This document shows positions 12,518-24,588 of a DNA stretch of 64,000 bases, one piece after another. The notes below the pieces were generated by a model. The model ran no database searches. It saw only the letters and a program-made list of their open reading frames with translations, and was not told where the DNA came from. A program made the translations under genes and the position numbers. How positions within the stretch are numbered: position 1 is the stretch's first letter; each line of letters starts with the position of its first letter. The stretch is from Strigamia acuminata (taxonomy: Eukaryota; Arthropoda; Chilopoda; Geophilomorpha; Linotaeniidae): positions 2,173,087 to 2,237,086 of the forward strand of contig OX442314.1 of NCBI GenBank assembly GCA_949358305.1. Direction: 5' to 3'.

Positions 12518-13355
12518 CATTTTAATTTTAAATTTATGGCCTTCATCTAGTTTTATTTTTTATAATCCAGGCCTTTCTTGCACTCAAGTTTTTAGGAATT
12601 AATAAATTTGATTCCAACAAATTTATCATACATAATAAAGCCTTCTTCGACCTATTCGGGGAAGGAGAAAGCAATGTCAACAAAATCGCCAAATGGCGTC
12701 CAGTTCGTGATTGCGGAAATTTTTAATTGTGTGGAAGACAAAAACGAAGTTTTACACAGAGCTGAAGTTTTATCGAAAACTTCTTTGTCGCGAGGAACAG
12801 AATTAGCAGGTATTTTGTTGTTTGTATTCAGTAGGAGGTTTAACATCCCAATTTCACTTCATGAGTGGGATGACTTTAAAATGGACGAAAAAGAATTTTC
12901 AAAATTGGAAGAAAAAAATCAAAGACTTTTTGACAACGTTAACAGTTGCAACACTTTCCAAAATCTACAAAGCAAGAACAAACCAAGAAGCGACAACGTC
13001 TTCTTCAAAAGGTAAGCAAATAGGTACATGTATAATTACTGCGTGTCGTTAAGGAAAGAAAATCATGAAATTTTCAAGCGAATTTGATCACATTTTAAAC
13101 CATGATTTCATAACCGAAGCTATGTTGTTCAAATACGTGAAAAGTAAAAGAAATATCAAGTTTGCAATGTCTGGAGAGGTCGGGCCACGGGAACAAATTT
13201 ATACCGAGCCAAAGGGTATGAAAAAAAATTCCACGCCGTCACCTGCCACCGGGATATTCCCGGTATCCCACTTGGCCAGTCCAGCATTGGGATTTTGTAT
13301 TAGAAAGGCAATAGTGGAACCACCAAATCTGGCAAACAAATTTAAATTTTTTTAA
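12518..13355 (+). repeat. Duplicated segment, copy 2
   Basis: Diverged copy of 5010-5870. It keeps the longer version of the unknown reading frame and a degenerate hAT-MITE-like tail (cgggccacgg ... ggccagtccagcattg, about 13,180-13,290). Confidence 0.7.
12674..13012 (+). CDS. Unknown ORF, longer copy, possibly an exon
   Basis: The ATG at 12,674 opens MSTKSPNGVQFVIAEIFNC and the frame continues for over 110 codons, ending near a donor-like AAAAG|gtaagc at about 13,012. It could be one exon of a spliced gene; the copy at 5171 is frameshifted. There is no recognisable domain, signal peptide or membrane segment. Confidence 0.3.
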
Positions 13356-15573
13356 ATCAAAAGCTTATATTGGGCTTAGTAAGAGATAGAGAGGTAGGTA
13401 TACTACTAGGTAGAGAATAGAGATAGAAGAAAATACCACGATTATCAGAAGAAAATACCACAAAATAGAAGAAAGTTTGAAAACAAATTGCACAACTTTC
13501 GAACTTCTAATGTGTGTTAAATGTGATTCTAATATTTAGTGCGTCAATACAACAAATTCAAACGAGAAAGAAATTCTATATTTGCAAGTTCAACTTATAA
13601 AAGGGGATTACACAAATCTGGTGTACTACAAGCAAGGTCCGCAAGGTTAGATAATTAGAGGAGGAGGAAGAGCAAAATAGATAGGCAATTAGGAGAGAGA
13701 AGAGAATTCTTAATCGTGGAATATCATTCTTGTGACACGTAATCCAAGGTAACATGGTATCATTCATTGGGTTCACATAAGATGAAGTTTAGGGACAGAC
13801 TATTCGAGACGGCCGATTCTGAGAATAATGGCTTTATACACGTATTTGGTAGAGTTGTGTGTCTATGTGTCTGTGTCTTCACAATCGTAGTGGCAATATA
13901 CAAGTATCGGTAGTGTAATAAATAGCAATCCTCTGAAAAAATGTATACTAAATATATAAATTTTTGTGTGATTTAGAACGCAGAAGTCACATGCTGTTGA
14001 GAGTTGCTCATCAAAGGCACGAATTTAATTCACAGTTGGAACACTTCAAAAAGCTATCGTACCAGAATTTCTCGCACAAATAATTACAAGCACATTTTGA
14101 ACAGCAATTTTTTAGAAAGACCAGGAAAGGTTTCTTCAAAGAAGTCACCTATGGACATTGAAAAGCAAATGTTGCAATTGATGCTAATGTTGCTATCATT
14201 GAAGTTAACAAATGTAGATAAGTGAGAAGGAAGGACGGCAGAGCAAAAAAGGGCATGCATTTTCTACATTTATTATTTTCGGATTAGTTCACTTTAGCGA
14301 CGCCTGTTTAAGCCACACAGCTGTAAAGTGTTTAGATGCAGTTAGGTTAGTTCGTTAGTTTATGTTAGTATAAATTATACTTTATGTTGGTTAGTATAGG
14401 TTAGTATAGGTTAGTTCAGGTGTCACTAAAGTAAACTACATCCGTTATTTTTCCTTATACCCACATACCCACATACAAGAAGAAAAAAGGAAGAAACACC
14501 CGACCCACATACTAATAAAATTTACAATTCAAGTGTTTGACAGAACTGTACATTAATTACAAAATAGTACGGAGTATTAATTTTGCCATTTTTTGAAATG
14601 TGCAGTCTAACTGCAACACGGAACACGGGTCCCAAGAGGAGATACAACTCGTGTCACACGAATCCTCCCACGGGTGCCATTATTTCCAAAAAAAGTCAAG
14701 CAATAGTCATGCTAATAATGCTGCAAGCAATAAGTGATTTAATACACTCATCATCATTTATATGTGATTATTTCTGTAGCAATTATTTGCAACAGATTGA
14801 AGAAAGTAAGCAAGAATCGTACGAGACAAATCGCGTGGACACGTAATCGTGACACAACTGCACTGTATTATGCTATCTTGCATTATTGCTGGATTCACAA
14901 ATCAAGAAATCATAAATACACCCACCTCAGGTTTCAACATGTTAGAATATATTTGTGGGAACCCACTATTACTATGTTTACATGCATGAAATATTTCGTC
15001 TCACTCGTGTGCACAACTGGCATGTAAACAGAATTATTCGGATTAATCGAGGATTATTTGAGTAGTGAATAATCTCTCGAGTGAATTCGGCCATCGGTTC
15101 ATAAGGCGAAAGACAGAAAAACTGGTCCTTAAGTTGACCCCTAGAGCTAATGTTACAAGTAGTTCTTAGAAAAAAAGCTCTGAAGAGGTCCATTCTAGAA
15201 TACCGGTATTACATAGTTCGAAGACACAGAATTTGAGGCTATTTGCGATATTTGTGGCAGAAATAAATGTACAAAACAAATGTAAGCTCACATTACAGAT
15301 GCTCATGGCAAATGCGCACACTAAGGTAAGGTACTCTTAAATCAGCAGGATTGCAAATTAGAGAAAAGCAGATATGGCCTACCATACCAAGTCTATTATG
15401 ACCAGAGCTCTCTTAGCTTGATCCAGGGGTGACCACGAGGAGGTAGAGACTTGAATTTTACACCCCCATACTCAAATAACAATAGAATAGAACCAAAACT
15501 CGAAAAATTTCATCTTTCTCAGTTGCACAAACATAGATAATTAATCAAAACTAATTTCATTAATTTTTTTTAG
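13356..15573. other. No supported gene
   Basis: Low-complexity and AT-rich sequence. A degenerate ggttagtata run near 14,340-14,420 vaguely resembles telomere-like TTAGG but is not a regular array. The sequence at about 14,030-14,070 repeats the end of the fragment at 4114-4230. Confidence 0.4.
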
Positions 15574-15812
15574 ATAAAATTTCGTACGAAGAACAAAGCA
15601 CCAACTGGAGAAATGTGGACAATTCGGACGATTTAAAAGACAGAGAAGCCAAACTAGATGAAAAACGAGTGTATATTTATGCCAAGCAAGCGGAGATAAC
15701 CAAGCTTGATGACAAAATTAACGAAATCAAAGCTAAAAGAACTAAATTGGACAAAAAAACAGACGGGAACGAGTCTGACAAATCGATGCCAGGCGGAGAA
15801 GCGAAAACGTAG
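15574..15812 (+). CDS. Possible exon, charged coiled-coil segment
   Basis: A polypyrimidine-AG acceptor (ttttttttag) precedes a frame encoding a charged helix (REAKLDEKRVYIYAKQAEIT and following), then a Gly/Ala tail and TAG. Heptad-like spacing of Leu, Ile and Lys suggests a short coiled coil. No upstream exon is found. Identity unknown. Confidence 0.25.
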
Positions 15813-16229
15813 AATTTGAAGCAAAGAAATCCAACTTTGGAACGATAAATACGAAATTAGATGCAAACCGGATGAAATCATGTGAATTTAGACAATATTT
15901 CCGTCGATTTGGAGTTGATTTTGTGATTTGCATTCTGTTCCATTAGGCCTACGATTCAGCACTAATAATTTGCAGAATTTGCAAGAAACGAACGATCTTA
16001 CGAGAAATAAACTTGAACTGTGGTCCTTACATGAATTCTAGGATGAATGGAATACGATTAGTACGTATTTAGACCTGCGCAATTTAAAATCATCAAACTG
16101 GAAATAGAAAAACGATGAGAAAAGAACGAGTCAAGAACGAGGAGAACCAAAGTGAGCAATGGCCGACAACAATAAAACGAGACACGAGACCATACAAAAT
16201 AAACCCCAACAATGTAAAAATTATAAATA

Positions 16230-16500
16230 CTACTGTTAATAATAATTATTCCCACCAGAGTGACTCTGCAACTCACGAGTCAGTGTCAGGAAATTTTAAA
16301 TTTGGATAAATGAGAAATTAAAATTCCAAACTGGTGACTTTGACATCAACTTTTCAAACCAAACAATAAAAAATACTCCGTAAAAAATAAATAAAATTTA
16401 ATAATACAAAATTAAAACTCGCCTCTCATTTGGCGAAATGTCACCTAACTGTGGCCGACTCATGCTCCCAAATCTCCAAATCCACCGTCGTGGTCAAGGT
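16230..16500. repeat. Duplicated non-coding segment, copy 2
   Basis: Matches the two blocks at 7640-7860 in the same order and orientation. Confidence 0.65.
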
Positions 16501-17980
16501 CTAGTCGGGCGGCACTATGAACGAAACAAGTTAAAAGCAATACTGTACGAGCACATTTTTTATCACGGGTTCCGAATTTTCTTAGAATTTCTCCGTTGAC
16601 CGGGAATTGTACAAACATCCTTCAATATTTTTCAATTTTTTTCGATTAAATCCCCTTAAAAATGCAGAAATAACGCTATTTTTTACGTGTAAACGTTAGA
16701 ATAACACACGAGGATTTGAATTTGTTCGTTATTTTTGCCGAAAATAAAGAAAAACGTTACACTTCTTCATAGATTTATGAATTTCAAAAACATTTTCAAA
16801 CCTTTTCCACGGATGTTTGAGGGTTTTTAAAAGATTATTCGACCGCATTTTTCTATAAAGTTTGTGCTATTTTATCGCCTGAACTCTGCGATAAACTCAC
16901 CAATGTCGGCAGTGGCGGATTTCTATCAGCCCGTTATTTTTCAGGGCCCTCATTGAAAACAAGGAGTTGTGTTGGCAGCTAAACTACCTCAACTAACCAC
17001 ACAACTGCTTGTTGAACGCTATGTAGATTTATGAACGGGCTAAATATATTTTTAAGAATATTTTACCGTTAGAAGAGCTCCGATGTTCGTTCCGCTTATG
17101 CACTCGTAATACGAGTTCCGATCTGAAATCAAACGATTCTATTAATCCATAGCTATCAAAGATAATGCTAGAATTTAGTCTAATTTGATCATATTCCTGG
17201 ATTAATTTACTGAATGTTTCGGTCGAGCAGAGCGGGAACCATTACGCTTTCTCGTGATGCGGCGAGTGGCGACACGTCTCGGGTGCTGTGCATGGAAATA
17301 AAGCCTTGGTATAGATTTGGAGGATTTATTTTAGCTCAGTCTTACGATTTCTTACCTTTTGGAGGTTTCACTTGGTCGCAGAGAGTACGGAGACCCTTGG
17401 AAAGCTCTAAAACGGGATGTAATCAATAATTATCGTGACGGCCATCTTGCGTGCCCGGGACTCTCGCCACCGCCTATTTAGAAATTATAGACTTATTTAA
17501 CTTGCCGTTTGGATATTAATTAATCTTTACATTTATTTTACGGATATTAATTACTAAAGAGAATCTGAGGTAGTCAATCTTGAGGTGGTCAACACATGAG
17601 TGTGAGAAGAACGATCATGAAGATCGGGCTCGAAGGCGCTCTCTGATTGGTCGCTTCAAACGTAACTTGTATCTCGGTTGAATTTACCGAGAATTGATGT
17701 CGTTTTTAGTGTACTGTATATCTATTAAGTATTGTAATGCGTTTGTGTAAATAGTTTTATTTATCGTTGATTGTGACAAAATGTAATGTATTTGAATGCC
17801 GTTTGTTTTTAATTGTTCTTGTATAAGTTGACACCCGATCTTAAGATAAAGACCGATGGTGGTTTTTGATTGGTCGAACCCAAAAAAAAGTTTAAGAAAC
17901 CCTGCTCTATGAAACGAGCATTTTGAATTTAAGAATTATGAACAAAGTGAATTTTTTCATTTTTGTAAGCCCAGTTAAAT
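16501..17980. other. No supported gene
   Basis: AT-rich. A somewhat GC-richer ORF at 17,214-17,429 lacks any recognisable domain. Confidence 0.35.
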
Positions 17981-18120
17981 GTTTTTCAATGTATCATTTT
18001 GATAACAGGAATAATCGCTCAAATAACACTTGGGTGGGTTGAAAGATGTCTCCTGAAAGTCTCACTTTGAACAGAAAAATGGGCACACAAATGGCAATAA
18101 GAAGGTTTTTCTCCAGCATG
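17980..18120 (-). pseudogene. Degenerate C2H2 zinc-finger remnant
   Basis: On the minus strand this stretch retains pieces such as the linker-like cattcttattgccatttgtg and the spacing of the finger units at 18,876-19,748, but its frame is broken. It is probably a decayed extension or partial duplicate of the neighbouring gene. Confidence 0.45.
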
Positions 18121-18489
18121 GAATTGAGTTGTAACAATGCATGAACACACAGTTTTTATTTTTATTTTTTACAAGTTGTGGGAAAAAATAATAAATTGGA
18201 AATGAAATGAGAAAAATATACAAAAGTGGCAGATTTTGTTTCGTGGATGAAACAACTTAAAACAAGTTTCAGTTTCCTTAAATTTGAGTTGAACACAAAA
18301 TGCAATTTCAAATACAGAACTTTCAACGCAGAAATAAATAAACAAATGCAGAAACAGGATTCCATTCAACCTTATTTTTTTTACCAGGTTGAAAGGAATT
18401 CTGATAAAAAATATTTATAAAATAGTTACTTTAAAAATCAAATTCAAATGCATTAATGCACCAATAAAAACAGAAATTAAACCGTTTTG

Positions 18490-18660
18490 AATTTAAGAAT
18501 ACAGGAATATGCACACAAATAGCACTTGAATTGTTTTCTCTCGTGTGGGTTAATAAATGTTTATTTAAATCCTCACTTCAAGTCGAAGAGAAGGCACACA
18601 AATGGCAATTAGACAGTTTTTGGCGGTTATAAATTTTTAAATCAATTTTCAAATTCCCAT
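18490..18660 (-). pseudogene. Second degenerate zinc-finger remnant
   Basis: Similarity to finger units (gcacacaaatggcaatt, gggttaataaatgt) is obvious, but frameshifts prevent translation. It lies between the remnant at 18 kb and the main gene. Confidence 0.5.
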
Positions 18661-19753
18661 TTCGTTTGCAAGATAAGGCACAAGTTTTTCATGTGTCGCT
18701 CACCAAAAACAATTGAAAATGAAATGAAAAAAATATACAAACGCAGCAAGTAACAGGTTTTGATTTGTGGATTAAACAAATTGAGGCAAAAATTTAAGTT
18801 AAAAACAAAAACAAAATGTCATTTGAAATAAAATTAGAATTACAGAATTATAAACTTAATTGAACAATGTGATTTTTACTTTGAATGCTTTGTTAAATGT
18901 TTTTTAAAAGTATCATTTCGACTACTTGAATAATCACACAAATGGCACTTGAATGGTTTATCTCCTGTGTGGGTTAATAGATGTCTCTTTAAATTTCCAC
19001 TTCCACTGCTGGAATAATCACAGAAATGGCACTTGAATGGTTTTTCTCCAGTATGTGTTAATAAATGTCTTTTTAGAGTTCCACTTTCATTGCTGCAATA
19101 ATCACATAAATGGCATTTGAAAGGTTTTTCTCCTGTATGGGTTAATAAATGTCTTTTTAGATGTCCACTTCCAATACAAGAATAATCACACAAATGACAG
19201 TTGAATGGTTTTTCTCCAGTATGAATTGCAATATGTCTTCTTAAATCCTCAGTTCGAATACAGGAATAATCACACAAATGACACTTGAATGGTTTTTCTC
19301 CAGTATGAATTGCAATATGTTTTCTTAAATCTGAACTTGTAATGCAGGAATAATCACACAAATGGCACTTGAATGGTTTTTCTCCTGAATGGGTTAATAA
19401 ATGTCTTTTTAGATGCCCACTTTGATTGCATGAATAAGCACACAAATGGCACTTGAATGGTTTTTCTCCTGAATGGGTTAATAAATGTTGTTTTAGAGTT
19501 CCATTTTGACTGCAGGAATAATCACATAAATGGCACTCGAATGGTTTATCTCCAGTATGAGTTAATAAATGTTTTCTTAAATCCCCACTTCCAATACAGG
19601 AATAATTACACAAATGGCACTTGTATGGTTTTTCTCTAGTGTGGGTTAATAGATGTCTCTTTAAATTTCCACTTTCACTGCTGGAATAATCACACAAACG
19701 GCACTTGAATGGTTTTTCTCCAGTATGAATTCTCATATGGACAATCATGCATT

Positions 19754-20384
19754 AGGTGCGTTCAATCTGTGTTAGAAGAAGTGACTTTCACTTTCCTTAC
19801 TTTCCTCAAAGTCACTTTTCATTGAATGCACTTACTTACCACCAGACTTCCATTTCCATTTACCGTGAATTTGCCGAATTTACCATGAATTTGCCAAATT
19901 TACCGTGAATTTACCGTGAATTTACCGTGAATTTACCGTGAATTTACCGTGAATTTATCGTGAATTTACCGTGAATTTATCGTGAATTTATCGTGCATTG
20001 CCACACGTGAATTTAGCGTGTGCCACACGTGTGAATTTACCGTGTGCCACACGTGAATCTACCGTGTGCCACACGTATATTTACCGTGTGCCACACGTAT
20101 ATTTACCGTGTGCCACACGTATATTTACCGTGTGCCACACGTGTGAATTTACCGTGTTCATCGAGAACAAAATGGCTGCCACTGTATTTGTTAAATGTGC
20201 AATGCGCATGCGCACGCACATAAGTCACTTTTAAAAGGTGGAAAAGGAACTTTCCAGTTACTTTTCTGAAAGTCACTTAGGTGACTTTACTTGGTGAAAA
20301 TGTGACGTAATTATCGTCACTTCCGCCCTCTGAAAGTCAGTTAAGTCAGTTAAGTGACTTTCGACTAGCAGATTGAACGCACCT
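19754..20384. mobile_element. 631-bp TIR element in a zinc-finger exon
   Basis: Ends are inverted: AGGTGCGTTCAATCTG at the left and CAGATTGAACGCACCT at the right. The trinucleotide ATT flanks both sides as target duplication. There is no transposase ORF, so it is non-autonomous. The interior has 12-bp (tttaccgtgaat) and 24-bp (cgtgtgccacacgtatattt) tandem repeats and short gtgacttt-type repeats near both ends. The superfamily is not assigned: the TSD is 3 bp, but ATT is not the usual Harbinger TWA. Confidence 0.85.
19860..20160. repeat. Tandem repeats inside the TIR element
   Basis: About ten copies of a tttaccgtgaat-like unit (19,860-19,995) are followed by about six units containing cgtgtgccacacgt (20,000-20,160), each with a short self-complementary core. 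Confidence 0.85.
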
Positions 20385-20574
20385 ATTGTTTAACCCGAAA
20401 GGAAAGTGAACATGTTTGACATTGGAAAGGCTTTTCACCAGTGTGTTTGAGCATATGATGTTTCAAAAGATAATAATTTGAACACGAATAGTCGCACAAA
20501 TTGCAACTGTATTTCTTGTTTTTTCGCTCCATTTTAAATAGAAAAAGAACGGGATTTATAGCTTGGTCGGTCAA

Positions 20575-21055
20575 CGTTTGTTTCGGCGACTGGCGCTCAC
20601 TTTCTGCTGGCAGAAGTCGCTCATCACACGGAAAATGATGGATGCACTCTCAACCTACAAGAAATTAAATGTTCCCTACATATTTGTAGAGTCTTCAAGA
20701 ACTAACAGATCATAAAACAGTGAAAAGTAAATCTCCATGTCCTAATTTCTTTAGTAGCATGTCTTACGTACCTCAATTCGTAGAATTCAAATAAGCCTAA
20801 CGATTCTCAACTGTAGAAGCGCGCGCAACATGATCGGATCAGGGAATTGTGGGTAATCAAGAATGACTAAACAAATAGAGCCATCTCTGGAGCATTAATT
20901 GTGACTATCTTGTCAAGAGGATAATCAACACTACATGCTCATTAGTTGTGATAATATTGGTTACAAATCTGACCAAACGGACATAATCCCATTTGAATAA
21001 AGCCCCATTTGTAATATTTTTTTAAGTGTTGGAATGAAGAAACATTTGTCATCTT
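20575..21055. other. Upstream of the zinc-finger gene, no gene seen
   Basis: Non-coding. It probably contains the 5' flank or promoter of the split zinc-finger gene. No further exon can be supported. Confidence 0.35.
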
Positions 21056-21720
21056 ACACAGAAAGGGGAAATTAGAGAACAGGTGTTCAATATCCCGTCT
21101 TGACAAACCCTTTTGTCCCCCACCTTGTATATAAGTCCCCTCTAAATAGTGGACAGTCAGTCTGCACTAAGCATTCACCAGAGTTGGTCAGTCTCAGTTA
21201 TTTGGTAAAACTAACAGGTTACTACAAACCACAACAGAAAATTGGGACTAAAAATGTCGTGAAAAAGAGAAATTTACGACGAGGGGAAAAGCAGACCAGT
21301 GCGAGCAATTAACAGTAAAACAACGGACAACATGGACATAAAAATCAACGTGAGCGACCACAACCAAAAGGCCCAGCAAGGAGAGTGACTGCCAAATGAA
21401 TTTAAAAATTTCCGAACCGCCATTGAAACCTGTGACACCTTACCAACGTTGGAAAACTTACAAATCAAAATTCAGCTGAAGCTGAAAAGTATGGCGATGA
21501 TGACACGAAAGGAAGTTCAGGTGCATTACTGACTAAATCACGCGTACGGAGGCCAAGTGTGTTGTAGTAAAATATGAGATCTATGAATACGCATTTAAGA
21601 TGCAATTCTTGATTTCTACCTCAAGGAGGGATTTAAAGGGATGAAGGAGGAAATCACCCGAGGCAAGGCCATGGGAAAGTGCATTAAATTATTCTGCTGT
21701 TTGAATTAAAGAGTTTTAAA
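21056..21720 (+). mobile_element. Retroelement remnant: LTR-like promoter and gag piece
   Basis: A TATA-like site (cttgtatataagtcccc, near 21,125) is followed by a leader, then a short frame starting MDIKINVSDHNQKAQQG and, after breaks, a segment encoding VVVKYEIYEYAFKMQF. The same segment occurs inverted at 38,681-38,783, where it adjoins a CCHC zinc knuckle. I interpret both as gag debris, possibly Ty1/copia-like. No reverse transcriptase is present. Confidence 0.4.
21558..21660 (+). repeat. Left arm of a 103-bp inverted repeat
   Basis: Matches the reverse complement of 38,681-38,783 with about three differences by eye. The two arms enclose the whole Polinton and lie about 17 kb apart. Confidence 0.9.
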
Positions 21721-22079
21721 AGGAAGTAGGTCATTGACTTCACCTGCTTCTATCACAACTGGTTTTTTTGGAACGTTTCATTTTACTGGAGGGAAAATGA
21801 ATAAATGACGTGATTTGTTTACATGTACTTTGTTGGCAAAATCACACATATTAACCATTTTTAGGAAAGTGGGAGGTAATTAAAGTGAAAGTGGGGGTAA
21901 ATCGTATGGACTTCCAATGACAGTGGGCAACATTTGCCATTGTTTAAAGTTTTCTGAGGGTATTGGAAGTGGGGGTTACGGCAAAATTAAAAGTGGGGGT
22001 AATTTTAAACGGTTTGTCTCGAGATGGTGAGTCGAATGCTATATTGCACGTATGGGTCAGGGTGTTTGATCACATGTTG

Positions 22080-22673
22080 AATCTGCACTTGGTGAAATTT
22101 TGGCTATGTCCAACACGCTTCATTGGTGAAATTTTGGCTATGTCCAACACGCTTTGTTGGTGAAATTTGGCTATGTCCAACACGCTTCGTTGGTGATATT
22201 TTGACTATGTTCCACAAGCTTGGTTTGATATTTCGGCTATCAGGGCTGGACTGGGATCAAATTTATGGCCGGGAAATCTGGGTGTCCGGGCCACAAATAA
22301 TGAAGGCGGGACAGGCTACAGCGGGCCGCGACAGGCCACAGCGGCCACGGGCCACCGGGAAACTCCCGGTAGCCCGCCGGGCCAGTCCAGCACTGTCGGC
22401 TATGTTCCACAAGCTTGGTTTGATATTTCGGCTATGTTCCACAAGCTTGGTTTGATATTTCGGCTATGTTCCACAAGCTTGGTTTGATATTTTGACTATG
22501 TGCCACAAGCTTGGTTTGATATTTCGGCTATGTTCCACAAGCTTGGTTTGATATTTTGACTATGTCCATCACGCTTGGTTCGATATTTTGACTAAGTTCC
22601 ACAAGCTTGGTTTGATATTCCGGCTATGTCCATCACGCTTGGTTCGATATTTTGACTAAGTTCCACAAGCTTC
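22080..22673. repeat. Minisatellite, about 31-33 bp units
   Basis: Units contain ttccacaagcttggtttga and tttcggctatg with diverging versions at the left (ggctatgtccaacacgctt). A MITE at 22,241-22,395 interrupts the array. The right end directly abuts the AT-rich left end of the Polinton. Confidence 0.85.
22241..22395. mobile_element. hAT-type MITE, 155 bp, 8-bp TSD
   Basis: Left end CAGGGCTGGACTGGG and right end CCAGTCCAGCACTG are inverted repeats with the CAG start common in hAT elements. The 8-bp TCGGCTAT flanks both sides (22,233-22,240 and 22,396-22,403), the duplication length of hAT transposition. No ORF of its own. Degenerate relatives occur near 5,680-5,790, 13,180-13,290 and in LRR genes at 40.9, 42.6 and 43.7 kb. 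Confidence 0.9.
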
Positions 22674-22744
22674 TATATTTATATTTGTACTTATTTCTTA
22701 TTTCATGTATTTATATTTGCAATTATTTCTTATTTTAATTAAAA

Positions 22745-22940
22745 TTCAATTCATTTGTAAATAAATGTATTAAGATTTTTTAATAAAAAAGTCAATTGAA
22801 ATGTTTAATAGGAAATGTAAAATGTCTAATTCATTTCATTTACAAATAAATGTATTAAGAATTTTTACATTTCCTATTAAACATTTCAATTGACTTTTTT
22901 ATTAAAAAATCTTAATACATTTATCTGCAAATAAATTGAA
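22745..22940. repeat. Large imperfect palindrome near the Polinton left end
   Basis: Arms of about 78 bp (22,745-22,822 and 22,863-22,940) are inverted copies with few mismatches, separated by about 40 bp. The transcript or single strand would fold into a long hairpin. Related strings occur in the 64-bp repeats at the right end. Confidence 0.85.
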
Positions 22941-23898
22941 TTATCTTTATTTGACCTAAAAACAATTTCATTTTAAATAAAAATTCAATTGCCCCTGGGG
23001 AAATTTTTTTTATTCACAAATGAAATGTGACCTAGTTGAAAGACCAGTTTAATTGCAAAAGAGTTGAAATGTATTAACACAATTTAAAATGAGAATTCGT
23101 TTGATTTTTTTGTCCTGTGTGTTGTTATTAATTCCTTATTTTAATTCTATTTACAAAAAAAAATAAAACTTATTTTTAAATAAGAAAAAGTTAATTGAAA
23201 GAAAGTTTTTATTTGTTAATAGATATTAAAGTTGGAATTTATTAAACCAATTTAAAAATGAAATGGAATTAGAATTAAAACTATCCATTAGAAAAAATCA
23301 AATGAATTCTCATTTGATTCTTTTTAATTCCATTTTAACTTTTATAATTAATAATTTTCATTTACAAATGAAAATTTTATTCCTTCTAAGTAATGGAACT
23401 TTCCAAAACCAGCTGTGTTAAAAGTAAGCCATGTGACAGCATGTAATATATCTTGTAGGAAAAACGGATATGTGATCAAACAAACAAATTGATAAACATT
23501 TATCAAAACAAAAAAAAACAAAAAAAAAATGTTAAACAGTCGAATGAAAATATTTTTTTCCTCACCAGCAATTAAATTTCCCCCCCCCGAAGGCTTTTGC
23601 TCTTTAAAAACAAAAATAGCCTTTAGAGATTTTTTTTTAATGAGTCAGAAAAACAGGTTTTCAAAGTGACTCAATCAGAAATAAATGAATAATAAATTGT
23701 AAAGAAAAATAATTTTATTCAGCTTTTAATTAAAAATTCTTTTACACATTTTATTTGTTTTTCAAAATTTTTTTTTACATTGACAAACGAGTTAGCAGAA
23801 CAGGGGGCACTGCAATGATTACATACGTCACAATTAAACAAGACACTGTTAAATGAATGGCGTAAGAATGCTCTAGTATGTTCATAAAACTCCATTTT
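22941..23898. other. Polinton left terminal non-coding region
   Basis: Extremely AT-rich, with further short inverted repeats (for example around 23,297-23,332) and homopolymer runs. No ORF can be supported. Confidence 0.5.
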
Positions 23899-24189
23899 TT
23901 ATAAACATTCATTCTCTTCATCAAAAAAATCTATATCCTTAATTTTCTTGCCCGGAATAATTTGATACAACTGCCTTATGTGTACTCTTGTTTCTGAGTT
24001 GAGAGAATCATGTATTATTCTTGCTCTTTTTATTATTTTGCTTAGTTCAGGAAATTGTCCATCAATGCGAAATACAAATGCAAAATTATTTATATCTGTA
24101 ATTTCAGCCCCCCATCTACTTATAAGTTCAAAGATTATTTGCAGTAATATTTTCTCACTTTTTTCATAAGTTGCACAAAAAAATTCCAT
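23899..24189 (-). CDS. Polinton orphan ORF 1, 96 aa
   Basis: The ATG at 24,189 opens a 96-codon frame starting MEFFCATYEKSEKILLQ and ending DFFDEENECL in an acidic tail. It is mostly helical in appearance, with no signal peptide or cysteine cluster. It lies outermost in the left minus-strand block, after the second orphan ORF. Upstream is an aattaaaaataaatt stretch like those before other genes of the element. Function unknown; such terminal positions in Polintons often hold lineage-specific accessory genes. Confidence 0.5.
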   Translation of the reverse strand: MEFFCATYEKSEKILLQIIFELISRWGAEITDINNFAFVFRIDGQFPELSKIIKRARIIHDSLNSETRVHIRQLYQIIPGKKIKDIDFFDEENECL

Positions 24190-24588
24190 GTTATTCAGCT
24201 GAGAAATAATTTATTTTTAATTGAAAATTTAATTAAAATGATGTTTACATACTATATTTTTAATTTATTTTTAATTGAAAATTTATTTAAAAGCAATTTT
24301 ATTTATATTTTTTAAAATTTATTTATTTATTATGCATTTGCCGGATGAGTCACGCTGCTTTAATATAATTACATGGTCACGTGTTTTGAATTAAATCAGG
24401 TGTTTATTCACATATTCATTTTTATTTCCAGATTTAATATGTGAAATATAATTTGTAATTACACCCAATTAATCAAAAGACTATTTCCTTATTCAGAGAA
24501 AAAACAGTAAAATTAACAATATAAATATTATTTTAAAAACTTGTGATAATTAATTACATAATGCCGCATTATATATATAGAGTAGCAT
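24190..24588. other. Polinton intergenic, AT-rich
   Basis: Non-coding spacer between the two orphan ORFs. Nothing recognisable apart from AT-rich runs. Confidence 0.4.

Larger units (their letters stand above)
18876..20532 (-). pseudogene. C2H2 zinc-finger gene split by an insertion
   Basis: The 5' part (20,532-20,385) starts at an ATG encoding MERKNKKYSCNLCDYS and holds one full finger plus the first half of another (CQTCSLSFRVKQ). The 3' part (19,753-18,876) supplies the missing second half (MIVHMRIH) and ten more fingers of CX2CX12HX3H type joined by TGEKPFKC linkers, ending HLTKHSK. The undisturbed gene would have twelve fingers and no other domain, so a nuclear DNA-binding role is likely. 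A 631-bp element sits inside finger two with a 3-bp ATT duplication. As it stands, the 5' frame stops inside the insertion. The 290-codon 3' ORF alone starts at an ATG within the split finger and might still be translated. Confidence 0.85.

Noticed and set aside
14340-14420. Telomere-like ggttag repeats
   Set aside because: Irregular and too short for a TTAGG array.
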